Notes: a model not told the origin generated them from the sequence alone. A stretch of DNA of 64,000 bases from Dehalococcoidia bacterium (GCA_022828105.1 JAJEJC010000005.1:434001-498000); one strand, 5' to 3'. Numbered from the stretch's first letter, positions 7,681 through 18,061 are shown. Numbers and translations are program-made.

Positions 7681-8624
7681 CGCTGCTCCGCTTCCTCGTC
7701 GCCTGCGTCGGCTTCATGCGCCGGCGTGATGATGATCCGCCCGTCACGCGAATCCACGTAGGCGCGCCGGCCCAGGGCGACCTGGTCCAGCAGCGGCTTG
7801 GGGATCTGCAGCCGTCCGGCGCCGTCCACGACGGCAAACTCTTCATGCACAATCTCGGAGATCTCGGTGCCGGCACGCTCGACGCGCCGCACCGTCTCGG
7901 TTGCAATCGTGCCGTCGCGAATCGCCACGACCCGATCCACACGCGCCGCAATAGCGGGGTCGTGAGTTACGACGATGATGGTCAGACCAAACTGATTGGA
8001 CAGGCTGCGGAAGAGATGAAAGATCTCCTCGGAGGTGTGGGTGTCCAACTCGCCGGTCGGTTCGTCGGCCAGGAGCAGCGGCGGATCATTGGCCAGGGCC
8101 ACGCCGATCGAGACTCGTTGCTGCTCGCCGCCGGAGAGCTGATCGGGACGCTGCTTGCGCTTGTCCATCAGGCCGACTGCCTGGAGCAGTTGCATCGAGC
8201 GTTCGCGCGCGTGTTTTCTCGAGCGGCCGGCGAGAATCATCGGCACTTCGATGTTCTGTTGCGCGGAAAGGTAGGGAATCAGGTTGCGGCCGGTCTGCTG
8301 CCAGACGAAGCCGACCTCTTCGCGCCGGTAGTCGACCAGTTCCTGCTCGGTCAGCGCCAGCAGGTCTGCCTGGTTGACGTAGGCCTGACCGGCCGAGGGA
8401 ATATCCAGTCCCGCGAGCACGTTGAGCAGCGTGGACTTGCCCGAGCCCGATGCGCCGACGATGGCCAGCACTTCGCCGCGGCCGACGGTCAGGTCGAGGC
8501 CGCGCAGGGCGACGACTTCGAGGTCGGCGATCTTGTAGATCTTGAACAGGTCGCGGCAGACCACGTGTTGGTCGGCCTGCATTTCATCCGGGCGCATCGG
8601 CGGTCGAGCCGCGCTGGTCGTCAT
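7677..8624 (-). CDS. MacB/LolD-type ABC transporter ATPase with AbrB-like C-terminal tail
   Basis: A 315-residue ATPase with Walker [10 protein letters not shown], signature LSGGEQQR and Walker [14 protein letters not shown]. After the nucleotide-binding domain (to about residue 240) comes a segment [19 protein letters not shown] followed by [15 protein letters not shown] near residues 252-292. The hydrophobic-GRLQIP-…-V-…-DGRIII pattern is that of a SpoVT/AbrB swapped-hairpin unit, normally a DNA-binding or dimerisation module, which is unusual on an ABC ATPase. First gene of a two-gene operon with the next ATPase. Confidence 0.87.
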   Translation of the reverse strand: MTTSAARPPMRPDEMQADQHVVCRDLFKIYKIADLEVVALRGLDLTVGRGEVLAIVGASGSGKSTLLNVLAGLDIPSAGQAYVNQADLLALTEQELVDYRREEVGFVWQQTGRNLIPYLSAQQNIEVPMILAGRSRKHARERSMQLLQAVGLMDKRKQRPDQLSGGEQQRVSIGVALANDPPLLLADEPTGELDTHTSEEIFHLFRSLSNQFGLTIIVVTHDPAIAARVDRVVAIRDGTIATETVRRVERAGTEISEIVHEEFAVVDGAGRLQIPKPLLDQVALGRRAYVDSRDGRIIITPAHEADAGDEEAEQR

Positions 8625-8748
8625 GGTTCACTCCGAACACGGCGAACTGCCGCACGCACAACAGACGCAGGATAACCCGAGATCGGATCCGAGGGACGTA
8701 GCGCCCGAGCGGGACTTCGCTAAAGCGAGGAAGGAGCATGGTGTGCGG

Positions 8749-9321
8749 CTAGACGGGACCGACGCAACGGCCGATGTTCTCCAGGAACTCGATCGGTGAG
8801 CATCTGTCGAACCATTGCCCGGTATGCAGCGTGTACTCGTGGAAGATCTTGAGCACCGCCAGGAAGAGCAGCCAGCGAATCGCTTCGTTGCGCCTGAGAG
8901 GCGCTGGCGTGCCGTCATCGTTAGACGCCCAACCGGGACGCAGCCGAGCAGGCCAGTGGGGGCGGGCGGCGACGAACAGGAACCAGAACTCAAAGACGTG
9001 CGGGAAGTAGATCAGGATTTCGCGCCCGGCTCCTGCACTAAACGCGATGAACCCGATCAGCCGCCAGCCGAACAGTCCCACGGCGATGCGCCGCTCCCAG
9101 CCTGACCAGCGCAGGCTGACGAGCAGGAACAACCAGATGTAGACCTGGTCGACCCACTTGTCCCACTCCTGGTAGTTGGGCAGTCCGCCGAGGTCGATGG
9201 CCTGGCGGATGAAGAGATCGGAGAGATCGGTAAAGACCGCGATCAGACCGCCGACAAAGGCCCAGCGGAGGACGGGCAAAGACCCGGCGATGCGGATCAG
9301 GGCGATGACCAGCGCTTCCAT
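8749..9321 (-). CDS. Multi-pass membrane protein of unknown function
   Basis: A 190-residue integral membrane protein with about four or five hydrophobic segments: residues 5-30, 62-80, 82-100, 105-120 and 148-165. It is rich in Trp and Phe and contains an EWDKWVDQVYIWLFLLVS segment. No catalytic motif or known family is recognised; overall it looks like small DUF-type bacterial membrane proteins. A dispersed double-hairpin repeat lies just upstream. Confidence 0.6.
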   Translation of the reverse strand: MEALVIALIRIAGSLPVLRWAFVGGLIAVFTDLSDLFIRQAIDLGGLPNYQEWDKWVDQVYIWLFLLVSLRWSGWERRIAVGLFGWRLIGFIAFSAGAGREILIYFPHVFEFWFLFVAARPHWPARLRPGWASNDDGTPAPLRRNEAIRWLLFLAVLKIFHEYTLHTGQWFDRCSPIEFLENIGRCVGPV

Positions 9322-9361
9322 GGGAGGCAGGCTAGAGGTCGGGGGGAGGGACGCGCCGGAG

Positions 9362-9414
9362 CCCCCCTCTGTCCCTACGGGACATCTCCCCCCGCCTTCG
9401 GCGGGGGGAGAGAG
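9362..9414 (+). repeat. Double-hairpin repeat, copy 1
   Basis: C-rich 5' end, then stem TGTCCC-TAC-GGGACA, then stem CTCCCCCCGC with a CTTC-type loop and its complement. It lies seven bases past the 3' end of phoU when read on the minus strand. Same orientation as all other full copies in the window. Confidence 0.85.
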
Positions 9415-9420
9415 GTGTTG

Positions 9421-10101
9421 TTAGTCGTCGAAGCCGTGCTGGCGTTCGAAGCGGCCGGTGACCAGGAAAATGGTCCGTTCGCAGATGTTCAGCGCGCGGT
9501 CGCCGATGCGCTCGAGGTTGTGAGAGCACCACAGCACATGGGTGATGGCGTCCGACTCGTCGGCGTCGCCCTCTGCATCGGCAATCCGCTCGATCAACCG
9601 TTCGTGAATGTCCGCGTAGAGATCGTCGACTTCATCGTCCCGCTCAATGGTCTGCCGTGCCAGCCGCTGATCGCGCTCGAGAAACGAGCGGGTCGCGGAT
9701 TGCAGCATCTCGCGCACCACGTCGGCCATCCGCCAGAGATCCGGCTCGGTGGCGGCCACCGGGTTGTCCTCGAGGAAGATGGCGTTGCGGGCGATGCCTT
9801 CGGCATGACCTGCGATGCGCTCGAGATTGAGCGTGATCGCGACGATTGACATCAACTCGCGCAGGTCGCCGGCGACCGGCTGCTGCAGGGCGATGATGCT
9901 GGTGACGGCCTCTTCGATGCCGTAGCGGACCTCCTTGGCATCGCTGTCGGCCTCGCAGACACGGCGGGCGAGGACGAGGTCGCGGCGCAGGAGGGCCTGC
10001 ATCGCGTCGACGATGGAGCGGTCGGCGCGGGCGTGCTGCAGTCGCAGGCGGTCGAGGATGTCGGCTCGATCGGCGGAATACGTCAGCCGTACGGTTGACA
10101 T
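9421..10101 (-). CDS. phoU: Phosphate signalling protein PhoU
   Basis: A 226-residue all-helical protein with two PhoU repeats. The family E/D-rich motifs appear twice: MSIVAITLNLERIAGHAEG and VLWCSHNLERIGDRALNIC. PhoU links the Pst transporter to the PhoR kinase and keeps the regulon off when phosphate is plentiful. The start is set at the ATG at 10101 because a strong GGGGGGAG ribosome-binding site sits just upstream; the frame stays open further. It is the last gene of the minus-strand pho/pst cluster, 59 bases after pstB. Confidence 0.92.
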   Translation of the reverse strand: MSTVRLTYSADRADILDRLRLQHARADRSIVDAMQALLRRDLVLARRVCEADSDAKEVRYGIEEAVTSIIALQQPVAGDLRELMSIVAITLNLERIAGHAEGIARNAIFLEDNPVAATEPDLWRMADVVREMLQSATRSFLERDQRLARQTIERDDEVDDLYADIHERLIERIADAEGDADESDAITHVLWCSHNLERIGDRALNICERTIFLVTGRFERQHGFDD

Positions 10102-10160
10102 ACTCCCCCCGTTTCCGGCGGACATCCTCGCAGGACGGATACGGGCCGCCTCCATGCAGA

Positions 10161-11129
10161 TTAGCCGTACCTGCCGGTAATGTAGTCCTCGGTGCGCTGA
10201 TCCAACGGGTTGGTGAAGATTTCCTGGGTCGGACCGAACTCGACCAGCCGCCCGACCCGCTCTTCGCCGGCCAGCAGGAACGCCGTGTAGTCGGACACGC
10301 GGCCGGCCTGCTGCATGTTGTGGGTGACCACGACGATCGTGTAATGCTCGGCCAGTTCGCGCATCAGGTCCTCGATCTTGAGCGTGGCGACCGGGTCGAG
10401 CGCGGAGGCGGGTTCGTCCATCAGAATGATCTCGGGCTGCACCGCGATCGCGCGGGCGATGCAGAGCCGCTGCTGCTGTCCGCCGGAGAGCGCCAGGCCC
10501 GACTTGTCCAACTCGTCCTTGACCTCGTCCCAGAGCGCGGCCCGGCGCAACGAATCCTCAACCAACCGGTCCATGTCGCCGGAGTAGCCGTTGATTCGAG
10601 CGCCGAAGGCGACGTTCTCGTAGATCGACTTGGGAAACGGGTTCGGCTTCTGGAAGACCATGCCGATCCGTCTGCGGACTTCCACCGCGTCGACATTGGG
10701 ATCGATCAGGTTCCTGCCCTCGAACATGATCTCGCCCTCGATCCGGGCGCCGGGAATCAGATCGTTCATTCGGTTGAAGCAGCGCAGCAGGGTCGACTTG
10801 CCGCAGCCTGAGGGTCCGATCAACGCCGTGACGCGATTCTGCGGGATCGGCATCGTCATCTTGTCGATCGCCTGGAAGGAACCGTAGAAGGCGGAGACCT
10901 CGCGCAGTTGCAGCGCCATCTCGATCTCTTCGGTGAAGTCGTGGCGGACGGCTTCAAGGTTGGGATCGAGGTGGACGCCGACGCCGGCGGCCGCCGCTTC
11001 CTTCATGTTGGCCGGCGGAGGCGACGGGGGCGACGGCGCGGCGCGTTCGGACCGCTGTTCGCTCGCTGCCGGGGCGGCCGTTGCGGCGGGTGCACTCGAC
11101 CTCATCATGGTGAAGAAGTTGCGCGCCAT
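10161..11129 (-). CDS. pstB: Phosphate ABC transporter ATPase PstB
   Basis: A 322-residue ATPase powering phosphate import. Walker [10 protein letters not shown], signature [14 protein letters not shown] and Walker [17 protein letters not shown] are all intact; the [15 protein letters not shown] stretch is diagnostic for PstB. The start at 11129 is supported by an AGGAG site (about 6-bp spacing). This gives a 60-70-residue Ala/Pro-rich N-terminal extension before the usual core, which begins at [13 protein letters not shown]; translation from that inner Met would give a standard 255-residue PstB. Confidence 0.93.
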   Translation of the reverse strand: MARNFFTMMRSSAPAATAAPAASEQRSERAAPSPPSPPPANMKEAAAAGVGVHLDPNLEAVRHDFTEEIEMALQLREVSAFYGSFQAIDKMTMPIPQNRVTALIGPSGCGKSTLLRCFNRMNDLIPGARIEGEIMFEGRNLIDPNVDAVEVRRRIGMVFQKPNPFPKSIYENVAFGARINGYSGDMDRLVEDSLRRAALWDEVKDELDKSGLALSGGQQQRLCIARAIAVQPEIILMDEPASALDPVATLKIEDLMRELAEHYTIVVVTHNMQQAGRVSDYTAFLLAGEERVGRLVEFGPTQEIFTNPLDQRTEDYITGRYG

Positions 11130-11191
11130 CTCTGGCTCCTTGTGTGTCGGCGGACGCGGCATGCGTCCGCGCTCTGACCTGCTCAGTCTAT

Positions 11192-12559
11192 CTACCAGTC
11201 GGTGCGAGTTCGCTGGCGCATGATGATCGCGGCGGCGTTCATCACCAGCAGGACGAGCATCAGGATGATGATGCCCGAGGCCGCGATTTCGTGGAAACCG
11301 GATTGGGGTCGCGTGACCCAGTTGAAGACCTGGATCGGCATGACCGTGAAGTCGTCGGTCGGCGAATCTGCCAGGAAGGCGATGAAGGTCAGCGCGCCAA
11401 TCGCGATCAGCGGCGCGGTCTCGCCGATCGCGCGGGACATGGCGAGGATGTTGCCGGTCAGCATCCCGCCGAAGGCGTAGGGCAGGACGTGGAAGCGGAC
11501 CACTTGCCAGCGCGTCGCGCCGACCGCATAGGCCGCCTCGCGCATCGAGGGCGGCACGGTGCGCAGCGCCTCCTGCGCCGAGACGATGATGATCGGCATG
11601 ACCAGCAGGGCCATCGTGCACGCGCCGGCAAGCACCGAGCGCTCAAACTCCAAGACGCGGACGAAGACCTGCAGTCCGAGTAGTCCGTAGATGATCGACG
11701 GCACGCCGGCGAGGTTGGAGATGTTGACCTGGATCATCCGCGAGAACCAGTTGCGCCGCGCGTACTCCTCCAGGTAGATGGCCGCGCCGACGCCGAGCGG
11801 GAAGGCCACCGCGGCCGTGATCACCATCATGTAGAGGGTGCCCGTGATGGCGGAGAAGATGCCGGCCTGGACGGGAAGCCTGGAGGGGTACGAGGAGAGG
11901 AAGAACGGGTCGAGGAAGAGGTAGACAACCCAGGCGGCGATCGCGATCCCGGGCAACAGCAGAGACGGCCGGCGCAGGCGACTGGACCAAAACCATCCGG
12001 CGGCAATGATGCCGAGCGGAAGGATCAGCCCTGCCACGATCAGGCGAACGAACTGGAAGCCGGAGGCCTCCCCGAAGAGCTGGACGATGTTGCCGGAGGC
12101 TCCGTCAACGCCGATCGCCTTGGCGTACTCGATGTAGTAGGCGGACTCGAAGCGCACGTAGAGTATGTGAACGAACAGCGCGACGGGCAGCGTCGTCGCG
12201 AATCCGATCGCCCGCTCGGCGAGCGCGGGAATGTCGGCGATCAGGCTGCGGACGACGCGCAGGCCGAGGAAGGGCAGCAAGATCGCGACCGGCATCGCCC
12301 AGGCGAGCCAGTTCATGTTCTCGGGGGTGGGCAGATCGATCAGCGTCTCGCCGCGCACCTCCGCGACGGTGGACGATCCGTCGGTGAAGACCTGCGCCGC
12401 GCCGTCGACAAGGATCTCCACGATCAGCGCGCCCAGCATCAGCATCGACGCCGTGATCGCAAGCAGCGCGATCACCATGAATCCGACCGAGAGGCCGCGC
12501 CGGGCGCGAATGCGCGGCGCGAACGGCGTAATCCCGGCCGTGGGGATTGCGGCGCTCAT
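11192..12559 (-). CDS. pstA: Phosphate ABC transporter permease PstA
   Basis: A 455-residue permease, longer than the typical 280-300 because of extra N-terminal membrane segments before the transport domain. The BPD-type permease region covers about residues 240-440 and contains the EAA-like loop [18 protein letters not shown] that contacts PstB. The ATG at 12559 overlaps the pstC stop (ATGA), so the two permeases are translationally coupled, as expected for a heterodimer in the membrane. Confidence 0.9.
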   Translation of the reverse strand: MSAAIPTAGITPFAPRIRARRGLSVGFMVIALLAITASMLMLGALIVEILVDGAAQVFTDGSSTVAEVRGETLIDLPTPENMNWLAWAMPVAILLPFLGLRVVRSLIADIPALAERAIGFATTLPVALFVHILYVRFESAYYIEYAKAIGVDGASGNIVQLFGEASGFQFVRLIVAGLILPLGIIAAGWFWSSRLRRPSLLLPGIAIAAWVVYLFLDPFFLSSYPSRLPVQAGIFSAITGTLYMMVITAAVAFPLGVGAAIYLEEYARRNWFSRMIQVNISNLAGVPSIIYGLLGLQVFVRVLEFERSVLAGACTMALLVMPIIIVSAQEALRTVPPSMREAAYAVGATRWQVVRFHVLPYAFGGMLTGNILAMSRAIGETAPLIAIGALTFIAFLADSPTDDFTVMPIQVFNWVTRPQSGFHEIAASGIIILMLVLLVMNAAAIIMRQRTRTDW

Positions 12560-13545
12560 TCGTACTCCTCCCGGAAGCGGTACGAGACCCACTGGGCAAT
12601 GAAGTTCATCCCCAGCGTGAGCACGAACAGCGTCATCGCGACCGCGAACAGGACCTTGAACTCAATCGAGGTCGTGGGCGTGTCGCCCAGCGAGAGCTGG
12701 ACGATCATCGCGGTCATGGTCTGTACAGCCTCCAGCGGATCCACGCCGAACTGCGGATTGTTGCCGCCGGCGATGGAAACGGCCATCGTTTCACCGACTG
12801 CCCGAGAGAAGGCGAGGATGATCGAGGCGACCACCCCGGAGAAGGCGGCCGGCAGCACGACCCGCAGCGAGACCTCCATGCGCGTCGAACCGAGCGCGTA
12901 CGCGCCCTCGCGCAGGGAGCGCGGGACCGCTCTCATGGCGTCCTCGGAGAGCGAGGCGATGATCGGCACGATCATCAGTCCGACCACGATGCCGGCCGAG
13001 AGCGCGTTGTAGATGCCGACATCCTGGCCGAAGATGTCGCGAATGACAGGTGAGATCGAAAGCAAGGCGAAGTAGCCGAAGACGACGGTGGGCACGCCGG
13101 CGAGCACCTCGAGGATCGGCTTGACGACCGCTCGGACTCGAGGCGGCGCATACTCGCTGAGGAAGACGGCCGCCATCAGGCCCAGCGGGATCGCGACGGC
13201 CAGGCCGATCAATGCAATCAGCCCCGTACCCCAGACCAGCGCCCAGACGCCGAACTGTTTCTCGGCGAACAGCGCCGACCACTTGGTCGAGCCGAAGAAG
13301 TCGATCAGCGGAATCTCGCGGAAGAACTCGACGGTCTCGAAGATCAGGACCAGCACGATGCCGATCGTGACGAATGCGGACAGGGTCGCCGTGACGAACA
13401 GCGCGCCGTGGATTAGCCGGCCCAAGGGCGTCTCGCGGCCGCTGCCCGGACGCGACGGCTGCAGCCGGTCGCGCCAGAGTTCCGCCAACAACGAGCGGAC
13501 CGTGTCTCGTTCCGGTCCATCCATCCGTGGCGTCTGTGCTGCCAT
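12556..13545 (-). CDS. pstC: Phosphate ABC transporter permease PstC
   Basis: A 329-residue integral membrane protein with about six helices after a 45-residue cytoplasmic N-terminus. The coupling-helix motif [18 protein letters not shown] and the [15 protein letters not shown] block are typical of PstC. Gene order (phoB-phoR-pstS-pstC-pstA-pstB-phoU) confirms the assignment. The 140-base gap to pstS contains GTTAAC and GTAAGC units 11 bases apart (13637-13653), weakly similar to the stronger Pho-box-like array upstream of pstS. Confidence 0.92.
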   Translation of the reverse strand: MAAQTPRMDGPERDTVRSLLAELWRDRLQPSRPGSGRETPLGRLIHGALFVTATLSAFVTIGIVLVLIFETVEFFREIPLIDFFGSTKWSALFAEKQFGVWALVWGTGLIALIGLAVAIPLGLMAAVFLSEYAPPRVRAVVKPILEVLAGVPTVVFGYFALLSISPVIRDIFGQDVGIYNALSAGIVVGLMIVPIIASLSEDAMRAVPRSLREGAYALGSTRMEVSLRVVLPAAFSGVVASIILAFSRAVGETMAVSIAGGNNPQFGVDPLEAVQTMTAMIVQLSLGDTPTTSIEFKVLFAVAMTLFVLTLGMNFIAQWVSYRFREEYE

Positions 13546-13685
13546 CAGAGATCAACCGGTCGCATTCAGTGGCCGACGCATTGGCAGCCCTCAAGCCGTT
13601 GTCCGTCGCAAGCTATGGCCGCAACTGATCAGGTCGGTTAACGATTAGTAAGCCGGCGACGCCCTCTGACAAGCAGCGCACGCCG

Positions 13686-14867
13686 CTACTCCGCGCCGTA
13701 GATCTCTGCCACGCTGTCGCCCTCCTCGGCGGCGGACATGGCTGAGCCAGTGACGCCGTTCCGGACACGGTCAAGCGCGGCGGCGTAGATCTCCTCGGGC
13801 AGTTGGACGTAGCCGACCTCCGGAGTGTCGACGAGCCAGGTCCCGTCGGTCAGGAAGTACTCGACGAATGCCGAGACTTCCTCGCGCTCCAGCGAGGCGA
13901 CCGAGACATAGATGAACAGCGGCCGCGAGAGCGGGTTGTAGGTGCCGTCGTTGATCGTCTCGTTGGATGGAGTGATCGCCTCGCCGGCGTCGTTGACTAC
14001 GGGAACGGCCTTGAGCGCGTCGGCGTTGTTGGCGTAGTAGCTGAAGCCGAAGTAGCCGACGCCTCCTAGGTCATTTGAGACGCCCTGGACGAGCACGTTG
14101 TCGTCCTCCGAGAACGTCGTGTTGTCCGAGCGGTGCACGCCGCCGTCGCCGTTGATCGCCTCCGTGAAGTAGTCGAACGTACCCGAATCGGCGCCCGGCG
14201 CGTAGAGCGCGATCTCCACGTCGGGGAAGCCGTCGCGAACATCCGCCCAGGAAGTGGCGAAGTCGTCGGGGCGGAAGATGTGATTCAGCTCTTCGACGGT
14301 GAGGAAGTCGACCCAGTCGTTGTCCGGGTTGATCACCACGGTCAGTCCGTCAAAGGCGACCGGGACCTCGATGAAGTCGATGCCCGCTTCGGCGCAGAGC
14401 TCGACCTCGGAGTCCTTGATCGGGCGCGAGGCGTTGGAGATGTCGGTCTCGCCGGCGCAGAAGCGCTTGAAGCCCCCGCCGGTGCCGGAGACGCCGACCG
14501 TGACGCGCACACCGCGCTCGGTCAGGATGCCAAACTCCTCGGCCATCGCCTCGGTGATCGGGAAGACGGTTGAGGAGCCGTCGACCTGGATCTCGCCTTC
14601 GACATCCTCAAGCCGTTCGCGCGTTTCTTGCTGCTGTTGTTGCGTCGGCGCCGCCGTGGCGACTGCCTGTTGTTGCTGGGACCGTTGCTGGTCGGCCGCA
14701 CTTGGCGCGGCGCCTGAGTCCTGTTGCTGTTGCTGCGCGACGGACTGCTGCTGATCATCGTCACCGCCGCAGGCGACGAGCAGCAATGCTCCCGCCAACA
14801 GGGCGACGATCACCAGCGGCAACCACCGCGTTGACAATCTGGTTTTCGCGAACTCCAAGACAATCAC
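13686..14867 (-). CDS. pstS: Phosphate-binding lipoprotein PstS
   Basis: About 393 residues. A signal peptide ends in lipobox ALLLVAC-GG, so it is lipid-anchored. A Gln-rich linker of about 60 residues follows, with several runs of five Gln, before the binding domain, which begins at [20 protein letters not shown]. The phosphate-contacting blocks GSSTVFP and [17 protein letters not shown] match PstS. The start is uncertain: GTG at 14867 lies one base from an AGGAG site, while TTG at 14858 has a better spacing of 10 bases; both leave the signal peptide intact. Confidence 0.92.
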   Translation of the reverse strand: MIVLEFAKTRLSTRWLPLVIVALLAGALLLVACGGDDDQQQSVAQQQQQDSGAAPSAADQQRSQQQQAVATAAPTQQQQQETRERLEDVEGEIQVDGSSTVFPITEAMAEEFGILTERGVRVTVGVSGTGGGFKRFCAGETDISNASRPIKDSEVELCAEAGIDFIEVPVAFDGLTVVINPDNDWVDFLTVEELNHIFRPDDFATSWADVRDGFPDVEIALYAPGADSGTFDYFTEAINGDGGVHRSDNTTFSEDDNVLVQGVSNDLGGVGYFGFSYYANNADALKAVPVVNDAGEAITPSNETINDGTYNPLSRPLFIYVSVASLEREEVSAFVEYFLTDGTWLVDTPEVGYVQLPEEIYAAALDRVRNGVTGSAMSAAEEGDSVAEIYGAE

Positions 14868-14983
14868 GCTCCTCTCGCTCAGCGGCCGGCGTTGGCTGTT
14901 GCCGGTATGCGATTCGCGGCTCGCCCATCCTGAGCGCTCGCCGCGCGCGCGATGCAAAGCATCGAGCTCGCCGGCTGGAGCGC

Positions 14984-15023
14984 GTTAACGACGCGGATAA
15001 CACGGAGTTAAGAGCGGGTTATT
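14984..15023 (-). promoter_or_regulatory. Pho-box-like phased repeat array upstream of pstS
   Basis: Four hexamers, read on the plus strand, GTTAAC (14984), GATAAC (14996), GTTAAG (15007) and GTTATT (15018), start 12, 11 and 11 bases apart. Response regulators of the PhoB/PhoP class bind direct repeats of about 11 bp, and B. subtilis PhoP recognises TTAACA-like hexamers with 5-bp spacers. The array lies between phoR and pstS, about 120-155 bases before the pstS start. Binding by the neighbouring PhoB is an inference. Confidence 0.65.
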
Positions 15024-15039
15024 GCCCACAATCCGAGGG

Positions 15040-16308
15040 TCAGCTCTGTTGTGCGAGCGGCACGCTGAAGCCGAAGGTCGATCCTTCGCCCGGCGTGCTC
15101 TGCAGCGAGACGGCGCCGCCGTGCACCTCGGCGATGTGCCGGACGACGGCGAGTCCGAGCCCGGTGCCTCCGCCCGACTGTCGCGCGCGATCGATCCGGT
15201 AGAAGCGCTGGAAAATGCGCGACTGCTCGGCCGGTTCGATCCCGATGCCGGTGTCGTGTACCCGGATCCAAACCATCGGGGCCGGATCGCCGTCATCGCC
15301 GGCCTCCGCCAGCACCTCGATCGCCCCACCCACTTCGGTGAACTTGACCGCGTTGTGCAGGAGATTCAGCACGGCCCGCTCGACCAACTCGGGGTCCGCC
15401 ATAATCATCGTCTGCGGCCCGCCGTTCAGTCCTTCGTAGCTGAGCAGGAGGCCCTCGCGCTCGGCCTGCGGTCGGATGCTGTCGACCGCGTCCTGGAGCA
15501 GCGACTCCATGCCGACCACTTGCATCTCGGGCTCGGTCAGTCCCGACTCCAGCCGGGCGAGCGCGAGCATTTCCTCGACGAGCTGTCCCATGCGCTCGGC
15601 CTCGGACTGGATGATGGCTCGGAAGCGCTGCGAGTCCTCGGGCGAGCGGGCAATCTCGAGCGTCTCTGCCGCCGCCGAGATCGAGGCCAGCGGCGTGCGC
15701 AACTCGTGGGACGCGTTGATGAAGAAGTCCCGGCGCGCCACCTCGGCCTCGTACAAGTCGGAGAGGTCGTGCATCGCCAGCACGACCGACCAGGGGCCGG
15801 TCTGGGCCACTGCCGAGACCGGAGCCACCACGGTCCGGAAGCGTCGCTCGGACCGCAGCACAACCAGCACGGCCGGCGAGCCGTCGTCGATCGCCTGGCG
15901 CACCGCGCCGTAGAGATCCGGGTCTTCGACCGCGTCGAGCAACGGCGCGCCAAGCAGCTCTCGATCGGGCGATCCCAGGGTGATCTGGGCAGACGGGTTG
16001 AGGTAGCGCACGCGCGCATCCGAGTCGACCGCGATCACCATGTCGCCGGTCGAGGCGAGGGCCCGTTCGAGTTGATCGCGCTCGGCGAGCCGGTTGCTCA
16101 GATCGCCTTGCAGCGCCTCCAGCGCATCCAGCCGCTCCGCTGACTCGCTGCGCAGGTCGGCGAACGTGCGGACCGCGGCGCGCAGACCCCACGCGCTCAG
16201 GGCAGCGCCGAGCGCCAGCACGACTGCGCCGCCCGCAACACTGAGGTCGGACGCAAGCAGGCCGACACCAATCAACAACCCCAGGACACCAATGGCGAGC
16301 GTACGCAC
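15040..16308 (-). CDS. phoR: Phosphate-regulon sensor histidine kinase PhoR
   Basis: A 422-residue membrane kinase. Two N-terminal hydrophobic segments (about residues 3-20 and 24-42) are followed by a PAS domain (about 78-185), then the HisKA domain with phospho-acceptor His201 in INASHELRTPL, and the ATPase domain with NLLHNAVKF (N box), DTGIGIEP (G1) and GGTGLGL (G2). It has no sizeable external sensor, as usual for PhoR, which senses phosphate through Pst and PhoU. It ends next to the pstS control region and begins two bases after the phoB stop. Confidence 0.92.
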   Translation of the reverse strand: MRTLAIGVLGLLIGVGLLASDLSVAGGAVVLALGAALSAWGLRAAVRTFADLRSESAERLDALEALQGDLSNRLAERDQLERALASTGDMVIAVDSDARVRYLNPSAQITLGSPDRELLGAPLLDAVEDPDLYGAVRQAIDDGSPAVLVVLRSERRFRTVVAPVSAVAQTGPWSVVLAMHDLSDLYEAEVARRDFFINASHELRTPLASISAAAETLEIARSPEDSQRFRAIIQSEAERMGQLVEEMLALARLESGLTEPEMQVVGMESLLQDAVDSIRPQAEREGLLLSYEGLNGGPQTMIMADPELVERAVLNLLHNAVKFTEVGGAIEVLAEAGDDGDPAPMVWIRVHDTGIGIEPAEQSRIFQRFYRIDRARQSGGGTGLGLAVVRHIAEVHGGAVSLQSTPGEGSTFGFSVPLAQQS

Positions 16309-16310
16309 GG

Positions 16311-16991
16311 CTAGCGCTCGAATCGATACCCCGCTCCACGCACCGTGATCAGGTGCCGCGGCGGACCATCCGGCTGCTCGATCTTCTTGCGCAACCAGCG
16401 TACGTGGACGTCAACGGTTCGCGTCCCGCCGGCGAACGAGATCTCCCAGACGTCGTTGAGCAACTGGTCACGCGTGAACGCTCGACCGTCGCGCTGGGCC
16501 AGGTAGGCCAGGAGCTCGTACTCCTTCGGTCGCAGCGCGATCGGCTCGCCGTGCCTGGTCAGCAGGTGCCGGTTGAGGTCGAGCTTGAACTCGCCGAACT
16601 CGAGCTCCCGCGGCTCGACTGAGACTTCCTGCTTGCGGCGCAGATGCACGCGCACCCGAGCCTTGAGCTCGGCCAGCGAAAACGGTTTGGTGATGTAGTC
16701 GTCCGCGCCCAGGTCGAGGCCCTTGACCCGGTCGCTCTCGGACGTTCGCGCGGTGAGCAACAGGATCGGCGCTTGCGAGTGCTCGCGAATGCCGCGCAAC
16801 ACCTGTATTCCGTCCATGCGCGGCAACATCAAGTCGAGTAGGACCAGGTCGGGCTGGATCGCGCGCGCCATCGACAGGCCCTCGACGCCGTCCTCGGCGG
16901 TCCGCACCCGGTAGCCCTCCATTTCGAGATTGAACCGCAGCGTCTCGGCCAGCGGTCTCTCGTCCTCTACCACCAGCAGTGTTCGTGGCAC
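16311..16991 (-). CDS. phoB: Phosphate-regulon response regulator PhoB/PhoP
   Basis: A 226-residue OmpR/PhoB-class regulator. The receiver domain has the acidic pocket VVEDE, phospho-acceptor Asp53 in LLDLMLP, and the conserved Lys in YITKPFS. The winged-helix DNA-binding domain ends with VDVHVRWLRKKIEQPDG and VRGAGYRFE, as in PhoB. It is first in the minus-strand cluster, and a weak phased GTTNNC array (17041-17069) lies upstream, consistent with autoregulation. Confidence 0.92.
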   Translation of the reverse strand: MPRTLLVVEDERPLAETLRFNLEMEGYRVRTAEDGVEGLSMARAIQPDLVLLDLMLPRMDGIQVLRGIREHSQAPILLLTARTSESDRVKGLDLGADDYITKPFSLAELKARVRVHLRRKQEVSVEPRELEFGEFKLDLNRHLLTRHGEPIALRPKEYELLAYLAQRDGRAFTRDQLLNDVWEISFAGGTRTVDVHVRWLRKKIEQPDGPPRHLITVRGAGYRFER

Positions 16992-17040
16992 CGGGGCCTC
17001 CTCAACTGGAACACAGTCTATCGAGGACGCAGATCAATCG

Positions 17041-17069
17041 GTTGCGATCCCGTTAACCGCGACGTTCGC
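17041..17069. promoter_or_regulatory. Possible second Pho-box-like array between phoB and the LLM gene
   Basis: GTTGCG (17041), GTTAAC (17052) and GTTCGC (17064) are spaced 11 and 12 bases apart. They sit in the 133-base divergent region between phoB and the oxidoreductase gene. Only one of the three hexamers is a full match to the stronger array before pstS, so this is a weaker candidate. Confidence 0.35.
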
Positions 17070-17124
17070 TAGCCTGCCTGCCAGACTCTCCACACCCAGC
17101 CAACTGCACAGCAGGAGCGAGATC

Positions 17125-18036
17125 ATGCGATTCGGATTCTGGCCAGGCGCATCCAACCCATGGGCCGAGGTACTTACCGTCGCCCGGCACGCCGAGCGGA
17201 CCGGCTGGGACCGCATCTGGTTCGCCGACCACTTCATGCCCAACAAGCCCGTGGGCGAAGACGCCTCGGACGAGATCATGCACGAGTCGTGGACGACCCT
17301 GGCCGCCTTCGCCGCCCGCATTCCCCGCGTGCGGCTGGGACACATGGTCTCCGGCAATACCTATCGTCATCCGACCGTGACGGCCAAGATGGCGGCGCAG
17401 ATCGACATCATCTCGGGCGGGCGATTCATCCTCGGCCTGGGCGCGGCCTGGCAAGAGAACGAGCATCACGCCTATGGCATCCACTTCGGCACGCTCAAGG
17501 AGCGCATGGACCGCTTCGAGGAGGCCTGCCAGCTGATCACCGAGATGTTCCGCTACCAGAAGACCAACTTCAGCGGCGAACACTACCAGCTCAGCGATGC
17601 GCCGATGGAGCCCAAACCGATCCAGACGCCGCTGCCGTTGATGATCGGCGGCGGAGGCGAGAAGCGCACCCTGCGAATCACCGCCAGGTACGCCAACGAA
17701 TGGAACGTCTGGGGCACGCCCGAGGTATTGATTCACAAGCAGTCGGTGCTCGACGCCCATTGCGCCGATGTTGGCCGGGATCCGGCCGAGATCGAGCGCT
17801 CGGCCTGCATGCTGTTGATGATGACCGACAACGAGGATGTGCTCGGACCCGTCCGCGGCAGCGGCAGGCCGGTGCTGGGCGGCTCCAACGACGAGATCAA
17901 GCGGACGGTGCAGGCCTACATCGACGCCGGCGTCAACGAACTGATCATCCCCGACTTCACCCTCGGCTCGAACGCATTCCAGCGCACCGAGCAGATGGAT
18001 CGATTCATCGAGGAGATTGCGCCGGAGTTCCGCTAG
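17125..18036 (+). CDS. LLM-class F420-dependent oxidoreductase
   Basis: A 303-residue TIM-barrel protein of the bacterial luciferase-like superfamily. It starts at the ATG preceded by GGAG (17113-17116); the frame is open further upstream but without a better start. Family blocks include RTGWDRIWFADHFMP, VRLGHMVSGNTYRHP, ISGGRFILGLGAAWQENEH and PLMIGGGGEKRTLR. The F420-dependent subgroup is more likely than FMN-dependent from the GLGAAWQENE-type motif. The substrate cannot be told. The downstream DinB-like gene follows after 25 bases and may be co-transcribed. Confidence 0.87.
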   Translation: MRFGFWPGASNPWAEVLTVARHAERTGWDRIWFADHFMPNKPVGEDASDEIMHESWTTLAAFAARIPRVRLGHMVSGNTYRHPTVTAKMAAQIDIISGGRFILGLGAAWQENEHHAYGIHFGTLKERMDRFEEACQLITEMFRYQKTNFSGEHYQLSDAPMEPKPIQTPLPLMIGGGGEKRTLRITARYANEWNVWGTPEVLIHKQSVLDAHCADVGRDPAEIERSACMLLMMTDNEDVLGPVRGSGRPVLGGSNDEIKRTVQAYIDAGVNELIIPDFTLGSNAFQRTEQMDRFIEEIAPEFR

Positions 18037-18061
18037 CCGGCGCGGAGGAGAGAGCACGGCG

